Source: Tubiluchus corallicola (Eukaryota; Priapulida; Priapulimorpha; Priapulimorphida; Tubiluchidae). Taken from it: a stretch of 64,000 nucleotides of DNA. How positions within the stretch are numbered: position 1 is the first letter of the stretch; each line of letters begins with the position of its first letter. The translations under genes and the position numbers were made by a program. This document shows, one piece after another, positions 1 through 15,000 of the stretch. The stretch covers positions 124,001 to 188,000 of the forward strand of contig JAQGDQ010000232.1 in NCBI GenBank assembly GCA_030141605.1. Reading direction: 5' to 3'. The notes under the pieces are model-generated. The model made no database searches. It was given only the letters and a program-made list of their open reading frames with translations, and was not told where the DNA came from.

Positions 1-3000
1 CAGGGGACAATCCTGATGCTCCAGCACCAAGGGAAATGATTGATCTTGAGGTAGCTACCTGTTGTTCTTAATATTCTGTTTTACTCAAAAGGCTTAATGC
101 CTAAAAAATTCCTATGTTGGTTAGTGGTATTCACTGTTTCGTTTTTCCAAGGCTGCTTTTTTACGGAATAGTGCTAACCCACAGTATTATACACTCTTGT
201 TAATTTTTGGCCTCTCCGCCATGGAAGGTATGCGACAGTTTTTACATTCTTACCAATACTAGTTTAACTATTTTTATCACTTGTACTCTTTTATCACGTA
301 ACTTTTTTCTTTGTGTTTTTATTATCTCTTGTTTCTGTGCAGTATTTTGTTTTAAATGAGGTCAAGTTCTCTCTTCTTTTCCTTATTTTTTTATAATCTT
401 ACAATGTTTCTTTCAGGCATCATTTGAAAAACTGGAAACAGAAATGACGGAGGCAAACACGAATGCAGAAGCCTTGAGACGAAATTATTTAGAACTCACA
501 GAGCTTAAACACATTCTTCGTAAGACCCAAGTGTTTTTTGAAGAGGTATGCTTTTAAACGTTAACAGTACTAAGAAGTAAATGTTACTAGGCATTATCAG
601 TGTTTTAACTTTACGTGTTTTATTTTTTTAATCTTGTCAATAAAATATTCGAGGGATTTCTTGTGTGAGAGATTTTTTCCAGCTGTTTTTTGGATAATTT
701 GAAGGTTAATGACATTTTTGTTAGTGGTGTGTTGTTGGGAAGTCACAAAAAACATGTTTTAGACACTTGAAAAGATTTTGTGCCTTTAAAGATAGCATAT
801 GAAATGCATATATAATCATCAAGCATTTAATTTATAATGCAAAACTGGGGCAACTTCAAAAAAAAAAAAAATGAAATAAAATAACAAAAACCGCAATAAT
901 TTGTCCAGTAAAGTAGGGCATCGCCACTCCACTTAACTTATTAGTACCGTTTCCGATAAAATGTCTTTTTTAAATTGACAGCGAATTACAGAAGACTTCT
1001 ACTTGCTTATACATGTAAATGTTTTTATAGATGGGACAGGGAGTAGCAGAGACCCTCATAATGACTGCAGCTGTTAGCACTCAGCAACTAGTTGAACCTT
1101 CCCCGCAACCTGCTGTTAGAGTTCCAAAAGCCTCTTCCACTGGAGGTGAACTTCAGCTGAGGTACACTCTACGATAATGTGTAATTAATTAATTATTGAC
1201 TTATTGGAGCTTTGAAATTAACATCTGTTTGAGCAGTTTTCAATAAAAAAAGTTGCAAAAGCATTATTTTTGTACTTTTGTACTAGCTTGCTGGTATGAC
1301 AATCTATTCCTGGTTTGATGTAATTTTCGTTTTTCGATGGTGGGTGTTTAACTGTTATCTAATATGTTTCAATTTAAAAAATTTGTTACCCTGGTAGCTT
1401 AGTAGTAGCTCCTAGCTGTGTCATAGTACTGATGCGATTTTTAGGAACTAAAACTATTTCTATAAGTGTGTAATTTCTCTTTTGGGCAAGCAGTTATTTG
1501 AAAAGCTAACCGCATTAATGTAGTTCATTATTTGCATTTTTGTATAGTTTTGTTACTGGTGTTATCGCTCGTGAACGAATACCATCATTCGAGCGACTCA
1601 TGTGGCGAGCAACTAGAGGCAATGCTTATCTGAAGTTTGCAGAAATTGAGATTCCACTTGAAGACCCAACAACGGTATAACTCTTTTACATTAGTTACAT
1701 TTTAGTAATAACAGGTACTTTCTGCCAGAACGTAAATACAGTTTACTTTTCATATTAATAGATAAACCACAACACAAATTATTATGCATTTATGGATTTT
1801 TGAAAAAATTAAAAATTTAAATAATGTGGAGATGTGGCACTAGAATATAAATTAAGTGCTCCAAGTATCGTCCCATATTTATAAGTAGCGAACACTGTGA
1901 TGTTTAAGACCATCGTACAGGTGATATTCCTCCTATGTATCACAAATGGCATGATTTTGGTTTATTGTTTATTGCATTTCACTTTATAGGGTTATCAAGT
2001 CAACAAATCTGTCTTCATCGTTTTCTACCAGGGCGAACAACTGAAGACGAAAGTTAGAAAAATTTGCGAAGGGTTAGTGTAGTAACGGCTAATGTTTGCT
2101 CTCTATGACCATGTTAAGTTGATAAAACTGAGTGTGAAAATCATACTGAACGATTTTCATTTCAAGGGAATTTCACCACAGCAGAGTGTATGTAATGATA
2201 ACTTTCATTTAGCTTTGTTATTTCAAATAAAAAGCTGTGGTTAAGATTTGAATTGACATCCGGAGTACGTAATCATATCCACACAGGGTGTACCTTTTAC
2301 CTTCTCTGTTTGCTACAACAGATTGGGTGGATAGTAAACGTTGGTGATCCATACCCTATTGTAATTCTTAAATGTTAAATTAATGGTCAACTCAAAGTAG
2401 GATTGTGTTGCATTTCTACAAACATTTCAAAAGCTGTAGCATCTGTAAGTTCAAAACTAAACAATAATAAATGTTCCAAAAGTACATTTTTGTCAAAAAA
2501 TTGCAGGTTCTGATGTGTCTTTTTTATATTTCCCGATGGTGATACAAAATGAAAATTTAGATTAATATTGTGGACCGGTACTATATTTACCAACTGTATT
2601 TGCAAGTAGATATTGTTATATCTAAATACAAAATAAGAAAAAAATATTTAAACATCTACTGTTTTAGATAGAGTTGGAACTGGACTAGAAGTCCAGATCC
2701 AGAGATTTGGGTCTCTTAAACTTTTAGCAATGTGTAGGGCTATATTATGTTTCTTTAATAAACCGTATTTTCTGTCCTTCTTAGCAAATCTACACACGAG
2801 CTTTAATAAGACTCATAGCTCCAATTAAAAATCTTATCAAGTAAAAACGTGTTTGTTTGAAAACTTAAATAAAACCGTATTTGGATGAATTTCAGCACAC
2901 CTAGAACAGATGCTGTTCAATCTTTTCAGGTTTCGTGCAACCCTTTACCCCTGTCCAACAACACCACTTGAGAGACAGGAAATGGCTATCGGTGTCATGA

Positions 3001-6000
3001 CACGTATAGAAGACTTAAATACTGTAAGTCTTAAAAATAAATTTAAAAATTTGTCTGCACTCATGTAGATGAGTTATATTTCAATTGAATATGAGGAGCG
3101 TGTTTATTATTCACCTTTAAAACATTTGATTGGCTGGCTTTCATACATGTTTTGTTTTTTATCGTTTCTCATGGTAGTTAGCTAAATAATTTTTATAACA
3201 AATTTTGGATGTGTTTTGTTGCTTTAAGTTAACTGTTACAATTTAGTTTGATTAAGAACCTTAAGTTCTCTCACTTACCTATTTTCTGTTTTCTATTCTT
3301 TTACTGTAAATATTATTATTTGATAAGATTGCATTTTCACTATTAGCTTAGTTTGCTAGACCAAGGCTTATATACAGGATCATATATAGATTAATCTGAA
3401 AATAGCACTGAAATATCAAGCATCTATAAGCATAATTGTGAAGCATAAGTTATAACTACTGTAGTACTGTGTGTTTATTGCTATATTATGTGAAAATAAA
3501 AATTCTTGAATTCTTTAACTCTTGAATTTAAAATCATAATATGTCAATTTACGATAGATAATTAGTGAGTGGTGTTCCCAAATTCAACTTCTTTCTCAAA
3601 GCCTACTGTTGAATTTGGTAGATGACCACTGGTATATGCCTATACATTACACCAAACTTGTGAAAATTGAGTGAAAGCTTATTTAGGTTGTGCAAAGGTT
3701 GCGCACTCTACTTTTTGCATTAACTTTATTTAATACGCCTAATTCAGTCAGTTTTCTCTTACGCCTTAGCATATTTAAAAGTTGTGCATTTACTAATTAG
3801 CATCCTGCCCACTGCCATCCATTGATGCAATTTGACACTGAAGGAAGAAGAGAAATTTTGATTTTTGTTTGTTATTTTACGAAGTTTTTTAACGTGAGCA
3901 ATGGTTCATGATGGCCATTTATCTTTAGGTTATAGGACAGACAGAAGATCATCGTCATCGTGTGCTGGTAGCTGCTGCGAAGAATATCAAAGTCTGGTTC
4001 ACCAAGGTGCGAAAGATCAAAGCAATATACCACACGTTAAACCAGTTTAACCTAGACGTTACCCAAAAGTGTTTGATTGCAGAATGCTGGTGTCCTGTGA
4101 TAGACTTGGACAAGATACAGATAGCTTTACGGCGTGGGACAGTGAGTATAGGTTTTGCTATTATTTGTTATGTTACATGCAACAGGTGCCATTTTTAAAA
4201 AAATGCTATTTTATAAACGTCACTGTATTGTAATACATGTTGCCTTGCTTAGTTTTTATTATTCAGCTGTGTTGGTAAGTGACAAATATCAGAAATTATC
4301 TGGTATTGCTTTCTTTCATACTACATTATCACTAGGTTCATTTACTGCAATGATAGAGGGTGATCACTGATCAGCCTCTACTAATTTGTTTAGTGTAAAA
4401 ATTAATGTACTAGTTACATGAAAAATTCTTTATTTGGCCATATGGGCTATCAAGGATAATTTTTATGCTAATCTTATTTACGGATGAACAGGTAAAGGAC
4501 TCCAAGTTACAGTCGCTGTGACAACAAACATCGTTAGCCATAAGGTATTTAAGCAGCAGTTAATGAACATAACAACACTGAGATGCTACAAATGAATAAC
4601 ATAGATAATGACTTTTGCAGCGATTTAGGTGGTTGTGAAATTCAAACCTTTACTGTGAGTAGAGTAGCATCCATTGTCCATTACCTTAACTACGCGGCGA
4701 TCACTTATAAATGATGAATAAGAAATAAATTAGGAGATAAAAATAAATAACAAATAAATAAATTAGGTAAGATGATACTGATCAGTTTGCCCAAGATTTT
4801 GAAAGACAAGCTATTTTTATTCCTATTAAGGTTGTTTTTTTGTTTATTGCATGTGTTTTTATCTATTATTAACTGTTTTTAGTTCTATTTTATATTATAC
4901 TATAAACATTATAGATGGTATGCACTGTGCAACACTGTTAAAACTAGATGTCAGTATCACAGATTGCTAAAAATACAGTGTTTAAATTGATTTTTGCATT
5001 TTTGGTGTTTATATGTTTAGTTGCCGACTTGCACAGATACTTATATGACGTTCATTGATTTGTGGAGAGTTCTTGATCTAATAAAACTTCCAGGCAACTC
5101 TGACTTTAAAGCGTTATCGTTAAATAATTTACCAGTTAATAATTATAAACTACAAAGGATTTTGTGTTTTAACATTAGTTCTTTATCATTAATAATATCA
5201 AAATATTATTTTTCTCTGCCATGCAATTATTCCCATTTTTTTCAATTTGTATACATTTCACCATTGTTTGATAAGTGGTTATATGAAGAATTGTGAAATC
5301 ACAAATGATTTCCTGGTATTTAGAATTCGATGGAATTCTCGAGTACTTGATTTTGCTTTCAAAATTGGGAGTAGTTGTTGACTTATTACATGAAATTCTG
5401 CCTGGAGAGCAAATACATCTACTGGATGATGAGTTTACCTTTCTAACCGTGCATTTAGACTAAACATTGTAGAGATTCAGTTTCATCATCTTTGTTTACT
5501 TAACCAGATTCTTGCTACTGCATTCATTATATTTCATTAGTCAACTTTAATAAAAAAATGAGTGTACTAATTCAAAGGGCATTTTTACTGTCTAGCTATT
5601 ATTCTTATAAGTCAACATTTCAAAAAATTTTTCAGAACTGATGGCAAATAAAATGTACACGTGTTATTGGCGATGAAATGTACCCTCTGGTGCAATTGTG
5701 CTGTAGTAACTCACCACAGCAATGATAGTGATAGTCATTGATTTCTTCTGAATTTACTATCGGATCAAAATCACATACAAAACCATGTTGCCACTAGACT
5801 AGAACAGAGCAAAGAGTTTACCTGCATCATACTGAATTGTTTTCAAGTTCTAATTTACAATTTTTATATTCATCTGAACTGTTAATAGCATTTTCGTTAT
5901 GCATGTGATTATTTTTGCTAAAAACACCCAGTTTTTAAATATGACATTTCTTAATGGAAAAGGTTGTAAAGCATATCCGACCTACACTTAAAAGTCATCA

Positions 6001-9000
6001 GTGATGGCTGCGAATCAGGCAATTGACTAGTCCATATTTTATCAATTTTTATAGCAAAATTTATTTTACAACTCATTATTTTTTCACAGTCAGATATTGT
6101 GAGCACATTATAATAATAGAATTTAGTAAGAAGCAACTAATGGGTTGAATTTTTAAGTAATTAGTTTGATTCTGTCTAAAAATGTTTGCATTTGGACTTG
6201 ATGTAGAAAATGCTGACCATTTTTGTCTGTGGAACAATTAGCATTTTTTTTGTTGTTTGTAAGGAGAGAAGTGGTGCCTCTGTACCGTCCATTTTGAATC
6301 GTATGCAGACTAAAGAGAATCCTCCAACCTACAACCGCATAAACAAATTCACAGCCGGATTCCAAAACTTAGTTGATGCTTATGGAGTCGCTGATTATAG
6401 AGAAGTTAATCCAGGTACAATTGGTTTCTAGTAAGGAGATTAAGGATGGAACACTCAATATGTTGTTTTCGAAGTCACTGCATTAGATCAAAACATACAA
6501 TCCCTACCTCACAGGATAGACAGAGTTCCCGGCACTGTGTTCTATCAACTTGAAGGGGAAAAATGGAATGTCAAAGTATACCCCAAATAACTTTCCGTAC
6601 AAAGTTGTAACATGAAATAATTTGATCAAATCAATTTTTTACATTAATTTTCCCAAAAGGTCAGTAGTCACTCGCGCAAAGGGGCTACAGTATAAGCATG
6701 CAGATATAAATGCATGTCCAGAGAAATAGAATTCAGTTAACTAATTTGTTTGTGGTATGAGTCTTATTTATATTAGCATTTAAGCTTTTCATATATGCTT
6801 TCAAGTTTAGTTTCAAGATTGAATAAATCTGTGTTTCTATCATTGACAAATAGTTTTGGAAAATTGTTGTTCATTTATTTGCAGCTCCGTACACTATTAT
6901 CACCTTCCCATTCATCTTTGCTGTAATGTTTGGTGATGCTGGACATGGAGTGCTCATGGCTTTGTTTGCTTTGTGGATGGTGCTAAAAGAAAAACAACTA
7001 ATGGCAAAGAAAAGTGATAACGAAGTATTAACAATAAAGATGCCACACCATAATAATTTCATTTAATTTAAAAATTATGTTGATTTACATTTTAAGTAAT
7101 TGAGAAAATCTAAATTTAACTCGAATAGTGCAGTAAAATCGACTCAAAATTGATTTACTTCCAAAAAAATGTGCAGAGTTTTCTGTCAATTTTTGCTTTT
7201 CATAAAAACTGCACCCAAGCAAATTTTATCACTGTTTAAAAATAAGCAGTTATATATTTTGTTATTAATGAGGTATAAACGATTTTCTTCACACATATGA
7301 GCTGTGAATTAATACAATTTTATTCTCTGTTACAGATATGGAACACATTTTTCGGGGGTCGCTATATTATACTCTTAATGGGAATTTTTTCCATTTACAC
7401 TGGCCTTATTTATAATGACGCTTTCTCAAAGTCACTCAATATCTTTGGCTCTAAGTGGGCATCAAATTGGACGTAAGTAGAGTACTAGTCTGTTAGATCT
7501 GGTTTATGCCAGTGCCTGCAGCTGGTTACAAAATACATTATTATAGTTGTCTCACCGGAGTAAGCAACTGTAAAATTATCGGTTATATCTATCCGGTTCT
7601 GTCTATGTGTTTGTCTATCTGTCTGCCTGTCACCTGTTTTTCCTGGCTGTGGAGTAATGTAGAAAGTTGGTGCGGGTGGATTAGACTCGGACTCTATAAA
7701 TTTTTAGGTCAGTTGGTGCAGATTTGGATTTTTTACAACTTTTTAATGATTCGTGTATTACAGCTCATGCTGCAATCTTCTTACACAGCCAAACTAATTA
7801 CGACTGGCTAGTAAAGTATCAGATAACAAGAATCAGTAACACGTGTTTTCTTCTAAAACCAGGCCATTATGGTTGCTGTACATGTTTTCACAGAGTTTAG
7901 TATCATTTAAAATTGGAAAATATGAATATACTGTTTGATATTTCATTTACTGTGGGCATTGTTATTTAAAGCTTTAAACTCATGGGCATTGTGAGTTGGA
8001 CATATCATTTAAAAATTTTTCACTTAAAAATGAATCTTCCAGTTTTGTCTGTATCGAATTGTAACATGAACTAGCCAAATACTCTATATGACAGTAGTTG
8101 CTTTGTCACTAAAATTTAGTATCACTTAAAGTGTCAATGCAGAAAATAGTTCTTTACAGTAGTCTCAAAATGTACCGATCTCATTGGGGCAATAAATCTT
8201 TTTAACCCGTTTGGAATATTCAGCTGTTGGCCTGTGACCTCTGACTCTTGGCTACAGCTTCAAGAACAGTGCTGCTTGTGATAATCCCTCGAGTCATAAG
8301 CATTTCACACCTACAAGACACTGTTTAAATATTAGAGCACAGTGTAACAACAGATGTCTTCAAGGTGTTAAAACTGACATGAAGTTTTTTACCGCTTTTT
8401 CACAAATAGAGATACTTATCTACATTTCAATATTATTAGGAGAAAATAAGCACATGTAAGTACAAAATGTGCAAATGAAGAGCTGTTGAATTTGGACATG
8501 CTTTATTATTTTAGATATACTTTTAACTAAAGTTTGCTAAATAAGCTGCTTCTTGATGAAAGAGCATCGAATACTGAAGCCGAACCATCTGTGAGGCTCT
8601 GACATTTGCTTAAACATGTGCATATTTAATATCAGAAATTAATAAATTTGTGATATTTTGCTTATAGGGAAGAAGATATAGAGCACCACGAATCCTTGCA
8701 AATGTGTCCAAATCGTTATAATTGCAGTGATGTGCAGGGAAAGCCAATCCACAAGGATTACTTTGGTTATCCTTATCCATTTGGAATTGATCCGGTATAT
8801 CCAGCTCTTGTTTGCTACTGTTTTTCCTACTGAAAATTTTCAAGTGTTTGTGAAATAAAGTCATGTTAAGCTTTGGTTGTTAAGCTTTCTTGCTATGCAG
8901 AAACTGTGCGTTCTTGATGGGAAGTCGAGCAGTACAGTTATAGATTCCAAGGTGCCAAACTGATTCTTTTTTTGCTTTCTAAGACCAAATACTTTTTTGT

Positions 9001-12000
9001 TTTATGCCTGTACTTTCGAAATAATTTTACTGAGTGACTTGAAGGTAGAGGTTATCATTACATAGCTTACCAGACTTGTGAATTGTTTTTTAGATCTGGC
9101 AAATTTCGGTAAACAAGATCACTTATACAAATTCTTACAAGATGAAACTGTCTATCACTCTTGGTGTTGTTCAAATGTTGTTTGGCATTGTACTCAGCAT
9201 TTTCAATCACAGGTAAAAACATGCTTCAATTTGCTCTTTGTTCAACAAAAAGGCGCGTTGTTGCTCTATCACTTTACTAAATTAAATTTGTTTTAGTCAA
9301 ATTTTTATGAGTTTACAGTTCACCGGATAACAAGTTTTTGCAGTTTCCATGTTTTAGCATACTTGTGAAACATGTAACATTGGTCATGTCATCAGGTTTC
9401 CTATTTAGAAATGTTTTGTTTTTGTGTTTTTATTGTTTAACAGTGTCCTCTTCTTGTAAGTTTTATTTTTATTTTTTTAGTTTTTCGCCTGTGTGTCTGT
9501 GTATCGAGTGTTACCTGTTACCTATCCACTTTGTACCTAATGGCACATAAGCCTCTTCTACTCTTCTCTGTCAACAGTTTGCCTCATTTCAGCTTCATTT
9601 GCTTGCTAGCTGCTGCAGTACTGAGTGAAGGCTTTCTAAAATTGAAGGAATGGTAGATAAGTGGATAAGTAGATGAAAGTTTAATATTTAGGGTGGTTAT
9701 AGCTGAATGTTCTACTCTTGTTTTCTGTTGAATCCGTTTCCAATCAGTGAAATTTTTTCCAAGGTTGTTTTTGAAAAACAAACCTTTGCCTGTGATACAT
9801 CCTACTGTCCACTTTATCCAGCTATCATAATGGAGTCAATGATACGTGTTGGACTCTTTTATAGAATACACCCAGTTTTATATATTGAAAAAACTATTTT
9901 TAGTTCTACCAGTCAGTGTTCTTTGTTCTTGCTATGTGTATATGAAGCTGCATGTATACACAAAACGCAAGTGTTTAACTGCTAAGGTAGATTAGCCATT
10001 CACCTGAGTGAGCAGTTTCTTAATTGTAGAGGATTTTTATAGCTTAAATGATTCATTTTGTTTTCAGGTACTTCAAACGACCATTGAATATCATTGCAGA
10101 ATTTATTCCCCAGCTCATCTTTATTAACTGCATATTTGGGTACCTTGTCATTCTTGTCTTTGTCAAGTGGATTGCTTACACTGGAGAGGATGCAGCATGT
10201 GCTCCTAGCCTGCTGCTAGGATTGATAAATATGTTCATGTTTAAGTATGTTCCTGATGATGCTGAACCATGTTCACAGAGGAACATATATCATGCACAGG
10301 TTTGTATAGAGATGTAGTGAGAGTGGGTGAGATCTTCTTGCCCATTCGTATGTATAAATGTAAACTATGCTGCGACAAAAAGTATTTTGTTTTCTATGAA
10401 CATGGTAGCTATTTTGCTCATTGAATAATGTTGACTGACTTTTAGTGCTTGAAAAAGGCACTGACATAATTATAGGTAAATTTTGCAAGAGAATTGATTT
10501 AAGACCGTAATGTGCCCTTACAGAAGTCTGTTTTCTGGTTCCAAAACAATAAAAATTTTGTCGTTGTGGGACAGCAAATGTCGTTAGAAGTAGTCTTTAT
10601 TTTGTAGACAAGAGAATCAAATCTGAAAGTCAGGTGACAAAACTTTGTCAAAGTATTCTGTATTAAAATTAATTGGAATGTCATCTGAAGTCAATATCTG
10701 TGATATTTAAAATTCCCACATACAACACATATGTAGGGCCAATTTATATTTATAAGTCTGCTTGGTGCAAACACTTTCTTGGACGTTTCAGAACAGTACA
10801 TATCTTATTTTTTGTACATTGTAGAACTGGATAATGCAGATTTACATTAGTGGATCATTAAGAAAATTAAATTCAAGTGTTAGGAAGGATTAACATTAAG
10901 TGAGAGAAAAACACTGATAAGAGAACATGAAGTGAGAGAAAAACACTGATGTGAGAACATGAAGTGAGAGAAAAACACTGATGTGAGAACATGAAGTGAG
11001 AGAAAAACACTGATGTGAGAACATGAAGTGAAAGATAAACACTGACGATAGAATGTGAAGTGAAACACTGAGGAGAGAACATATACTGAGAGATAAACAC
11101 TGATGTGAGAACATCAAGTGAGATGTAAACACTGATGAGAGAACATGGAGTGAGAGATAAACACTGATGTGAGAACATGGAGTAAGAGATAAACACTGAT
11201 GTGAGAACATGGAGTAAGAGATAAACACTGATGTGAGAACATCAAGTGAAAGATAAACACTGACGATAGAATGTGAAGTGAAACACTGAGGAGAGAACAT
11301 ATACTGAGAGATAAACACTGATGTGAGAACATCAAGTGAGATGTAAACACTGATGAGAGAACATGGAGTGAGAGATAAACACTGATGTGAGAACATCGAG
11401 TGAGAGGTAAACACTGATGAGAGAACATGGAGTGAGAGATAAACACTGATGTGAGAACATGGAGTAAGAGATAAACACTGATGTGAGAACATCGAGTGAG
11501 AGGTGAACACTGATGTGAGAACGTGGAGTGAGAGATAAACACTGATGTGAGAACATCGAGTGAGAGGTAAACACTGATGTGAGAACATCGAGTGAGAGAT
11601 AAACACTGATGTGAGAACATGGAGTGAGAGATAAACACTGATGTGAGAACATGGAGTGAGAGATAAACACTGATGTGAGAACATGGAGTAAGAGATAAAC
11701 ACTGATGAGAGAGAACATGGAGTGAGAGATAAACACTGATGTGAGAACATCAAGTGAGAGGTAAACACTGATGAGAGAACATGGAGTGAGAGATAAACAC
11801 TGATGAGAGAACATGGAGTGAGAGATAAACACTGATGAGAGAACATGGAGTGAGAGATAAACACTGATGTGAGAGCATCAAGTGAAAGGTAAACACTGAT
11901 GAGAGAACATGGAGTGAGAGATAAACACTGATGAGAGAACATGGAGTGAGAGGTAAACACTGATGTGAGAACATGGAATGAGAGATAAACACTGACGAGA

Positions 12001-15000
12001 GAACATGAGTGAGAGAATATGGACTGAGAGAACATGAAGTGAGAGATAAACACTAATGAGAGAACATGAAGTGAGAGATAAACATTGATGAGAGAACATG
12101 AATTGAGAGATAAACACTGATACGAGAACATGAAGAGAAAGATAAGCACAACCTTTGCTTCATGGGAGAACATGAAGCGAGAGATAAACACTGATGAGAG
12201 AACATGAATTGAGAGATAAACACTGATACGAAAACATGAAGAAAAAGATAAGCACTGATGTGAGAACATGAAGCGAGAGATGAACACCGATGAGAAAAAT
12301 CTGCAAAAAAGTAATGCTTTTCCTTTCAACATAATCAACTTTTAATTTTTGTTCAGTAGTGTATTTTTAACGTATTGTATCTATTTTCTTCAGCCAGCGC
12401 TGCAATACATTCTAGTTGTCCTTGCTGCCATTTGTGTTCCCTGGCTTTTGCTGTTAAAACCTTTTGTACTGCGACATAGACATCTAAAAAGCTCTACCAA
12501 GGTGAGGGATACTTGATATGTTTTAATTATCGTAACATCTAAAATTGGCTAATCTGAGTCAAGGATATTAAGTTGAGGGATACCTAGACAACTTGGACAA
12601 ATACTTATCATTTCAATAGAATATGTCTAATCATTTACATTACATGTGTTGTGTATGATAATTCAACATTGCAGGACATATGTAATATGATTGAGTATTT
12701 GACTGATTAGACAGTTTAATGGAATTTTCCCTGTTTTCTTTTTTGGGTTATTTCTCTTTCGCAACCAGTTTCAACAAGTTTAGTGTAAAAATAATCAATG
12801 GAGACTTGGAAATATGAGATTGAAACCAACCTTGATTTCTATTTCTGGTACCATCTTGTAAAAAGTGTTGTCTTTTAAAGGTGTAAAAGGGTTTAGTAAC
12901 TTTCTGAGAAGCAATAATTGCCCTGTATAGCCTCTCAAAGATTAACTTAGTGTTTGAATTAAGATATTTGTCTGTATCATAGGGTGCAATATTAAGCGTA
13001 ATCTTGTCCATTTTTTAATGATACATGTACCTACTAAATTTTACTGCATTAAGATTCTAACTAATTGTCTGATCTATTTGCATTATCACTATTCTAATGC
13101 TGCATTAAGCTTGATATAGCAGTAGCCCCCATATGCATATATATGTTTCATAAAATGGGATTTCTGACTGAAGTTTTTGAGATATACACACTAATAGTAG
13201 TAATAGTGTTACTATTTAATTACTACTAGAATAACAATATCCTTCTGTTTTTCAGAGGCAGCTAGTTGAAAGTGGGGAACTTCGTGATCCGGCAGGCGTA
13301 CAAACTACTGTGATTGATAATGATGTTACTCAGGTGGTACAAGAAGGGAGCATTCCAGAAAGTTCTACTGAGCATAGACATGAAGAAGAAGAGGTGTGTT
13401 TGGTCACTTACTTGCATTTTAATATTACATTCATATTATTTAAACAGTAAAACAGAGAAAACTGCTTGAAGTTCAAATCTGTAGCTGAATAGAGTTTCAT
13501 CATACCAACAGTTCATTTGAGTAACAAACAGGAGAGCCTGGGCTCTTCAGGAGTATTACTTCTATCATTCGTTACTTATGTCAGATTTGCAGATGTGATA
13601 AAAATTCTCTTAACTGATGATGTAACAGCATCGTGTGAGCAATAAATATCAATGTGATTTTGTAAATGTGCATCAGCATATTGGATTAATTATTTATTTT
13701 ATTATTCACAATCAGTTAATTTGCTTGTGTAAGGCCTCCCTTACTACAGCAGTTTTGATGTGAACGACACAGTTCTGGTTTCAGTTTTTCTCTGATGCCC
13801 TGATCTCACCCATCATCAGCTACAGACATGATATTTAAATATGATATGAAGTTCAGCATTTTCTGTATTAATTTTATCTACAAAAATGTTGCAAATGAAA
13901 CACTGCATATAGTTTTACTACCTGTCAGTTAGTTTCCTTTGTTAACCTAGTAAGATGTCTTCATACCAGCACTTTTACCAATTTGCATTCTTACATAAAC
14001 AGCTTCACTTAACCTTTTTTCTTTCAGTTTGAATTTGGAGAGGTGTTCGTCCATCAGTGCATTCACACCATAGAATATTGTCTGGGATGTATCTCACATA
14101 CAGCGTCATATCTACGACTCTGGGCTCTTAGTCTAGCCCATGGCCGTGAGTGTTTTCAGCAGTTCCCACTTTTCAGTTTGGCGAGTTACCACTGAACTTC
14201 ACCTTGTTAAGAATAGTCTTAATTCTATTATTTCATCTTTAGAATAATTTTTCTGAGTGCTTTGTCCTCATTGTTTGCGATGAAACAAAATCCAAACCAA
14301 AAAATACATTTCAATTTGCCCAACGCACTCTGGCACTGACTATGTGCAAAAAACAAACTTTTGCTATAATAATTAACCTACCTTGCTGGTGGTGAATAAA
14401 AGTGTTAACATCACAGCACTGTCCTGCTTCTGATAGGAAAAAAATCGTGAAACTGAATTGTAGAATTACATTTGTTCCCTACTGTTGGTTGCGTTAAATT
14501 GCTGAATTAAACTGGTGGCATGTGTCAAGGATTAGACAAGATAAGTGAAACTTTACATTTTGTCTGAACGTAATTGTATAATGCAGGTAACAGACAAAAG
14601 GAATAGGTTTCGCATAAAGTTTGATTTAAGCTTCTATGATAAGATGAGATACTGAACCAGCAGAGGCGTCCTAGTGTTCTAACCACATTTGGGTGCATAT
14701 ATGCTCTCCCTTAGTAAGAGAATTAGCTAGATACATATAGCAGTTAGAACCACACAGAAGCAGTCTTTCTGGGAGTCGTGCATCCATTTACTAACCAGAC
14801 CCTGGCACTGCTTATCTGTCAGGTCCAAGCACTCATTGTGGTTATTCTGCTTTTCCTAAGCATTTCTTTTCTTCTAAAGAAAAGTGTATATCCAAAAAAG
14901 CAAAAACTTATTTTAGGACTTCTCAATCATACTATAAAAGTTGGTTTTGAAGAATTATTATTTTACAGAGCTGTCTGAAGTTTTATGGTCCATGGTGCTG

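Noticed and set aside
8888-8950. A possible extra V-ATPase exon after an acceptor (TGCTATGCAG)
   Set aside because: Exons 8668-8794 and 9094-9212 join directly in phase 0 to give the conserved GIDP-IW junction; inserting this stretch would break the family alignment.
11100-12300. CTGATGAG motifs repeated in the minisatellite, reminiscent of a hammerhead ribozyme core
   Set aside because: The core needs a GAAA segment after a paired stem; the unit continues ATAAACAC instead, and no stem II pairs. No catalytic fold is supported.
10896-12338. A 480-codon minus-strand open frame ([11 protein letters not shown]-type repeats) and several shorter overlapping ones
   Set aside because: It is the 32-bp minisatellite read in a stop-free frame. 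The unit is not a multiple of three, so all frames interconvert every three units, and the frame lies within a V-ATPase intron on the opposite strand.
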